64,000 nt of DNA, from positions 82,784,543 through 82,848,542 of the forward strand of contig NC_083346.1 in the NCBI RefSeq assembly GCF_019175385.1, written 5' to 3'. The notes beneath the pieces are model-generated. The model was not told the DNA's origin. It ran no database searches and worked only from the letters and a program-made list of their open reading frames with translations. The position numbers and the translations under genes were made by a program. Positions 59,552-64,000 of this stretch are shown piece after piece (position 1 is the stretch's first letter; each line of letters starts with the position of its first letter). Origin of the DNA: Lycium barbarum (Eukaryota; Streptophyta; Magnoliopsida; Solanales; Solanaceae).

Positions 59552-61936
59552 TGTTACATCTCGAAAATTTCAAATTTGTTATGTTGTGAATTGACTAAGG
59601 TGATATTAAGACGAACACGAGGTTTTTATGAGATTAAAGAGGGTATCTAATAGTTTTAAGAGCATGCCATAAAATTTTAAAGTTATATGAATCGATGGAA
59701 CAAAGTTCGTTGAAGGAAGTGAAATGTAAGTCGTGTTTGGAAAGGTTTTCGCGATAGTTGATATGATACATATATAGCGATGTCTTAATGGTATGATATA
59801 GGGCCTCTTAGATGACTAATTAAGTGTTACAAAAGTACTAAGAATGTTCCACAAGGATTGGAAGTCGGACGAGTCGACGAAAATGAGTTTCAGGAACTTC
59901 CAGTTTATACAGCCATTTGTACGAACCGTATAAATTATACATCCAGTATAAATGGTTCGTAGAATGCTTCCAGAGATTGGTAACTTTCTGGTAGAATTAT
60001 ATGGTCCAATTGTACGGACCGTATAAATTATACAGCCCGTACAATTGGCCGTATAATCGGGTCGGGTCAGATTTTTTCTTTTTATATGTATGGACGACCC
60101 TTGCTCCTTTTTCATTTCCCACACTTCTTCCAAGCTCTCCAAAGCTCTAAAACCCTTCTCCAAGCATATTCCACTCAAACTCAAGAGAAATCAAAGATCA
60201 AATAGCAAGAATCGAGGTGTTCATGTGTTAAAAGTCTTGCTAGGGTTAGTAAACTTCAAGAACAACTTGGGTATTGAAGCTAGGGTTTTCACATAAGTTG
60301 ATAACTTGCTCCAAAGCTCATTCTTATGAGATAAAAGGTTAGTTCTCATGCTTATTTCATGTTATCAAGAATGCTTAGTTGTTGAACAACTTGGGTAGAA
60401 GGAGAAAGTAGAAGATGAGGTCTAAATGTAGTTTTTAGGACGTTTTTGAGTAGTAAGCTAGATTGAGTCAATGATTCTTAGTATGATATGAATATATTCT
60501 TATTATAAAAGGTAATAATGATGATTAGGAAGCTTTGTATGAAAATGTGCTAAGGGTTGGTGTGAAGTTGTTAGTATAAGTTGTATATGAGAATGAATTT
60601 TGGAGACTTAATGGCATGTGATTACTTGATTATGATATTGTGGACATTATATGGTTTTTTGGGAGTTGTTTGGTAATATGGTGGAAGTCGATGAAATAGG
60701 GAAAATGCTGCCCAATTTTCGTTAACTCATGAATTATTCTAGTTTGAATTTAAGAGTATCTTTAAGGCTTAACCAAGGTATGAATCCTTTTAAATGTAGA
60801 TTTTCCAAGCTTCGACGATGAACGTTAAGTAGTTCCATAATGTCTTAACCCTTCTTTCATTAAGGCATGATCCCATTATTATATACCTTCACATGAGTTC
60901 CATAATGTCTTCCAAAATGGCTTTATCCCTAGAATTACTAAAGCTCATGATTCTTGGTGTTCTCACGATATCATTACCTTCATTATATTATAGTTGATCC
61001 TCTAAGGAAGGATATAATGAAAATGATGATGATGATGATAATGTTGAGGACACGTATGTACTCCTATGTATACATATTTATATATTAAAGTATGACTACT
61101 AAGATCTCCGAGCTTATCTGGCTGGGTATGATACCTATCGCGCGCGCACCACTGTAGTTGGGTACGGATAACACTGAGCCTTGGTAAGGCCAGGTATGTA
61201 TAACACCGAACCTTATCATGATCGGGTATGTAAGATCCTGAACCTCTATGGTCAGGTATGATACTACTATAAGTATAAATGTATAAAATGGAAGGTTCTC
61301 ATTAGAAAGAGGGTAAGTAAATATGATGAACAACGGTAGAGGTATAAATGGTTCCATCATCTTATGATTCTTCTATCTTATGTCATTTCTTATGCTTCTA
61401 TTATGATGTTGACTATGCTTTACATACTTAGTACATTATTCGTACTGATGTCCTTTTGTTTGTGGACGCTGCGTCATGCCTGTAGGTGGACAGGGAGATA
61501 GATTTGATCCTTAGGCTTCTTATCCAGAGATTGCTTAAAGGAGCTCTATTTGATCCGGAGCTACATCTGTTGGTATTATTCTTTTGTGTACATACATATG
61601 GGCATGGCGGGGTCCTGTCCCGTCTTTATGATGATGTTTCTTACTCTTCTTAGAGGCTCCTAGATAGTCATGTATAGTAGAAGTCTTCTGCCTTATCGGC
61701 TCATGTTGGTATATTATTTTGTTAGCCTCGTCGGCTTGTGTACATGTGTATGGGCATGGTTGTTGACGTTGATATATATTATAAAGTGTTTTAGCCATTG
61801 GAAATGGTATTATTGAGGCATAGAGTTTGATGATAAGCCATGTGGCCCACCTAGATATGAATGTGAATGTACGATGTTAGGTGCCCGGTAGGTTAGCTCC
61901 AGGTGCCCGTCATGGCCCTCTAGTTGGGTCATGACA
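59552..61936 (+). mobile_element. L: solo LTR (2385 bp)
   Basis: TGTTACATCTCG to GGGTCATGACA with perfect 5-bp duplicates and no internal region. Signals: palindrome cluster (59907-60060), TATA-like TTTATATGTATGG (60081-60093), donor AAAG|GTTAGT (60338), donor AAG|GTATGA (60778), hairpin array (61105-61260), TTAGTAC/GTACTGA, stem-loop 1 GTCC/GGAC (61450-61467), acceptor TGTAG|GT (ends 61485) and stem-loop 2 GGCGGG/CCCGTC (61606-61624). Confidence 0.92.
59907..60090 (+). promoter_or_regulatory. Palindrome cluster and TATA-like box in L
   Basis: Includes TGTACGGACCGTATAA, TACAGCCCGTACAATTGG and half sites, then TTTATATGTATGG within about 25 bp. Confidence 0.6.
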
Positions 61937-61941
61937 TCACA

Positions 61942-62067
61942 TGATCGCTCTGTCTATACCGTAGAACTCTTATTGTGCTACTACTCTAGCTATCATATTC
62001 TGTGTATGATTACTTGCCTCGGCTAAATCGTATACTATAAGGCTAGGCTGAAACATAAGAGTGGCAC
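61942..62067. other. Unassigned sequence between L and M
   Basis: 126 bp, no recognisable feature. Continuation of the stretch ending at 59551. Confidence 0.5.
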
Positions 62068-62502
62068 TGTTATATCCCGTATTTCGTACGTTCGGATATC
62101 CCAAAGTAGTCGTGACGAAGTAAAGGGAATGACCATTTTCAAAAATTTATTATAATGTATAAGTTGTTGTGAATATTATTTACGAACATTGGTAGTATGG
62201 AAATATTGCGAAGGACAAAGGGCAAAATGGGAATTTCACAAAAACAAAATATCAAGAATGTTCTTGAAGGGCCCTTGGCCGTGTGGCATGCCCCTATATG
62301 TCCACATTTTTATTAATTAATAAGGGCTAATGGTAAATTATAACAACATAAGGGGCAAAGCTTGCCAAAGAAGACATTAGTCTTCTTTGTTAAAATTTCA
62401 AGAAAACTCTAGAAAAAAAAAAGATGACAAATAAGTCATCTTTGCCACCAAATTAAGAAGAATCTAGAGATGGATAGGTGGCCACATAAGATTGGAGGAG
62501 AC

Positions 62503-62518
62503 TATATATATATAAAAG
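62503..62518 (+). promoter_or_regulatory. TATA box of LTR M
   Basis: TATATATATAAAAGG matches plant TATA consensus, 435 bp into the LTR and about 250 bp before the donor-like site. It is the best-preserved core promoter of the A/E type here. Confidence 0.55.
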
Positions 62519-63541
62519 GAGAGGATTAATTCATCAATTTGGAGAGTTGAAGAAACAAAGAAAAAAGAAGACACCTTGGGAGAAAAACAAAGGGCCAATT
62601 TCGGCCAAGCTTGGAGGAAACAAGAACCTTGGAAAACATTTCTCAAACATTACTCTCTACTAATTGGAAGGTCCCTAGCAAGGAGAAGAGGTCATTGGAA
62701 CAAGTAGAACATTTATTGTTGCAAGATCAACATTCTAGCCAAGTGGGAAATTGAAGAAAAAGGGTAAGAACTTAATCTTCTTTTATATGTTATGTATGGT
62801 TGTGTATGTTGTGGTGTGTGGGAGTGAATGGAACTCATGAAGATTATGAAAATATGGATGTTGAATAGTTATCCGTGTATATGTAGTTGTGGCCGTGTGG
62901 TCATAGTGTGATTTGGAAGAGAATGGATTAATTCTATGTAGTATGTTAGTTGTTGTTGCAATGTATGGAAAAGGATGGAAATTCATGAAAATAGGGGTGT
63001 AGTTGTTGTGGCCGAGAATGTTATTGTGTGGTAAGCTATGATGAATTGATTTCATGTAATATTCTAGTCGATGTCGTTGCGGATTCTATGATATTATATG
63101 AAGGATTAAAGGGTTGGAACCAAATGGAAATTGGTTGTAGATTGGTGGAGAAGTTAATGTAATATTAGTATGCTTCTTTATATTTGTATGAATATGATGT
63201 TAGCAATGCATGGTTTTAATGTGGGTTATGAATCTAGAATAAAAATGTGTGGTTACACTTTTGTTGAAGTTTTCGGGTAGCATTAAATCATTGTGAATAT
63301 TGTGAATGTTGTCGGACTATGTAGGAAGAGCGCTTAATGTTAGAATGTATTCTTGAATTGATTATTGACGTTATAGCTTGGTTGTTGGTTGGGTTGCTGT
63401 TGAATTGGGCCGAGCCATATTCTCGGGGGTGGCATATTTACAGGGGAAATGCTGCCGAAATTTCGGCAGACAAAGTGTTACTTTAAAGAATCAACTTCTA
63501 AAGGCTCTAATCAAGTTTTGGTAAACATGACCAATTTGTAG

Positions 63542-63592
63542 ATTTTGGCGGATTTGGAACGTGAATTTGGAGTCGCATAAGAAGCAGAAAAG
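63542..63592 (+). other. Conserved exon-like block in LTR M
   Basis: 51 bases between TTTGTAG and GTATGTAA, the same length as in A. Confidence 0.4.
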
Positions 63593-64000
63593 GTATGTAA
63601 GGCTTCACCCTTCTTTCTATGGCATGTCTTAGACGGAATATGTTGGATATGAGCCTCGGGAATAACTCTACCCTCCGGAATCCGCGCCTAAAGTTTTCTC
63701 TTTTTCAATCAGTAGAATTGAACTAAAAAGTGTGCAAAATGTTGGAAGAATTTCCTAAACCTCTAGAACTCGCATAAATAGGACCCGACTACCCTAAAAC
63801 CCTCACAATTAACGCCATGACATGTAACATATGTAAATTTGGTACGCCGCCTCATTTGACCCAAGGTGGGCCCATGGTCCCCAGATTTTCCTTATTGTTC
63901 CGTTTGATTTATTTTGAAGCAGAATCCAAAGAAACCCTTGATCCGTATTCCGTTCACCGAATGACAAGTACTGTAACTATGCTAACGAAGATACTCCTAT

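Larger units (their letters stand above)
62068..64000 (+). mobile_element. M: 5' part of a + LTR (family A/E type), cut by the window end
   Basis: Starts TGTTATATCCCG like A and matches E and F. TATA box TATATATATAAAAGG (62503-62518), donor GG|GTAAGA (62764), palindrome CCGAAATTTCGG (63456-63467), acceptor TTTGTAG (ends 63541), block 63542-63592 and donor AAG|GTATGT (63593). The window ends before the stem-loop module. Confidence 0.9.

Noticed and set aside
59437..62067. Host gene exon between K and M once L is removed
   Set aside because: Only about 240 bp remain, with no frame longer than a few tens of codons and no splice or protein signal.

Overview
The window is plant nuclear DNA made almost entirely of nested LTR retrotransposons. 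I found no host protein gene, rRNA, tRNA, CRISPR array or bacterial feature. All recognisable coding sequence is Ty3/gypsy gag-pol ending in a chromodomain, most like the Tekay/Del chromoviruses. The very long LTRs (2.4-3.5 kb), the TGGTATCAGAGC primer site (initiator Met-tRNA type) and the LTR sequence style suggest a eudicot, probably Solanaceae; the family-level guess is inference. Most copies are broken, so this looks like silenced heterochromatin.

Layout, using my own labels. F: 3' part of a + LTR (1-1709), inserted in the leader of E. E: minus element of which the leader and 5' LTR are seen (1710-5417), inserted in the 3' LTR of B1. B1: minus element (5418-27287), split by A. A: complete + element (8940-20403; LTRs 8940-12066 and 17278-20403; TSD GATCA). 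B1 lies in D, a + LTR (27288-28626 and 31216-32125) that also holds solo LTR N (28627-31215; TSD ACTAT) and ends in a 352-bp tandem duplication. D lies in the 5' LTR of C, a + element (32126-32481, 44192-51587). C also contains B2, a complete minus element (32482-44191; TSD GTTCA). C lies in minus LTR G (51588-53951), and G in minus LTR H (53952-55991). To the right are a minus pol fragment I (55998-57225), an unclassified piece (57226-57800), a truncated + LTR K (57801-59436), solo LTR L (59552-61936; TSD TCACA) and the 5' part of a + LTR M (62068-64000).

How the parts relate. Only A has a nearly complete gag-pol, and it carries one stop codon and one frameshift. B1 and B2 have pol but no gag or protease. 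C has a damaged gag and only the end of pol. B and C share a purine-rich non-coding spacer, so both look non-autonomous. The LTR families differ over most of their length but keep the same ordered signals: a TATA-like box; an AG|GTAAGT-like donor; an acceptor-like AG; a ~50-nt block; an AG|GTATGT donor; an array of GC-rich hairpins; an inverted repeat TCAGTAC/GTACTGA; a stem-loop; a CAG|GT acceptor; and a second stem-loop with loop GNCCTGT. The stem-loops show compensatory changes. This shared architecture, which looks like a spliced and structured leader inside the LTR, is the most notable signal in the window.
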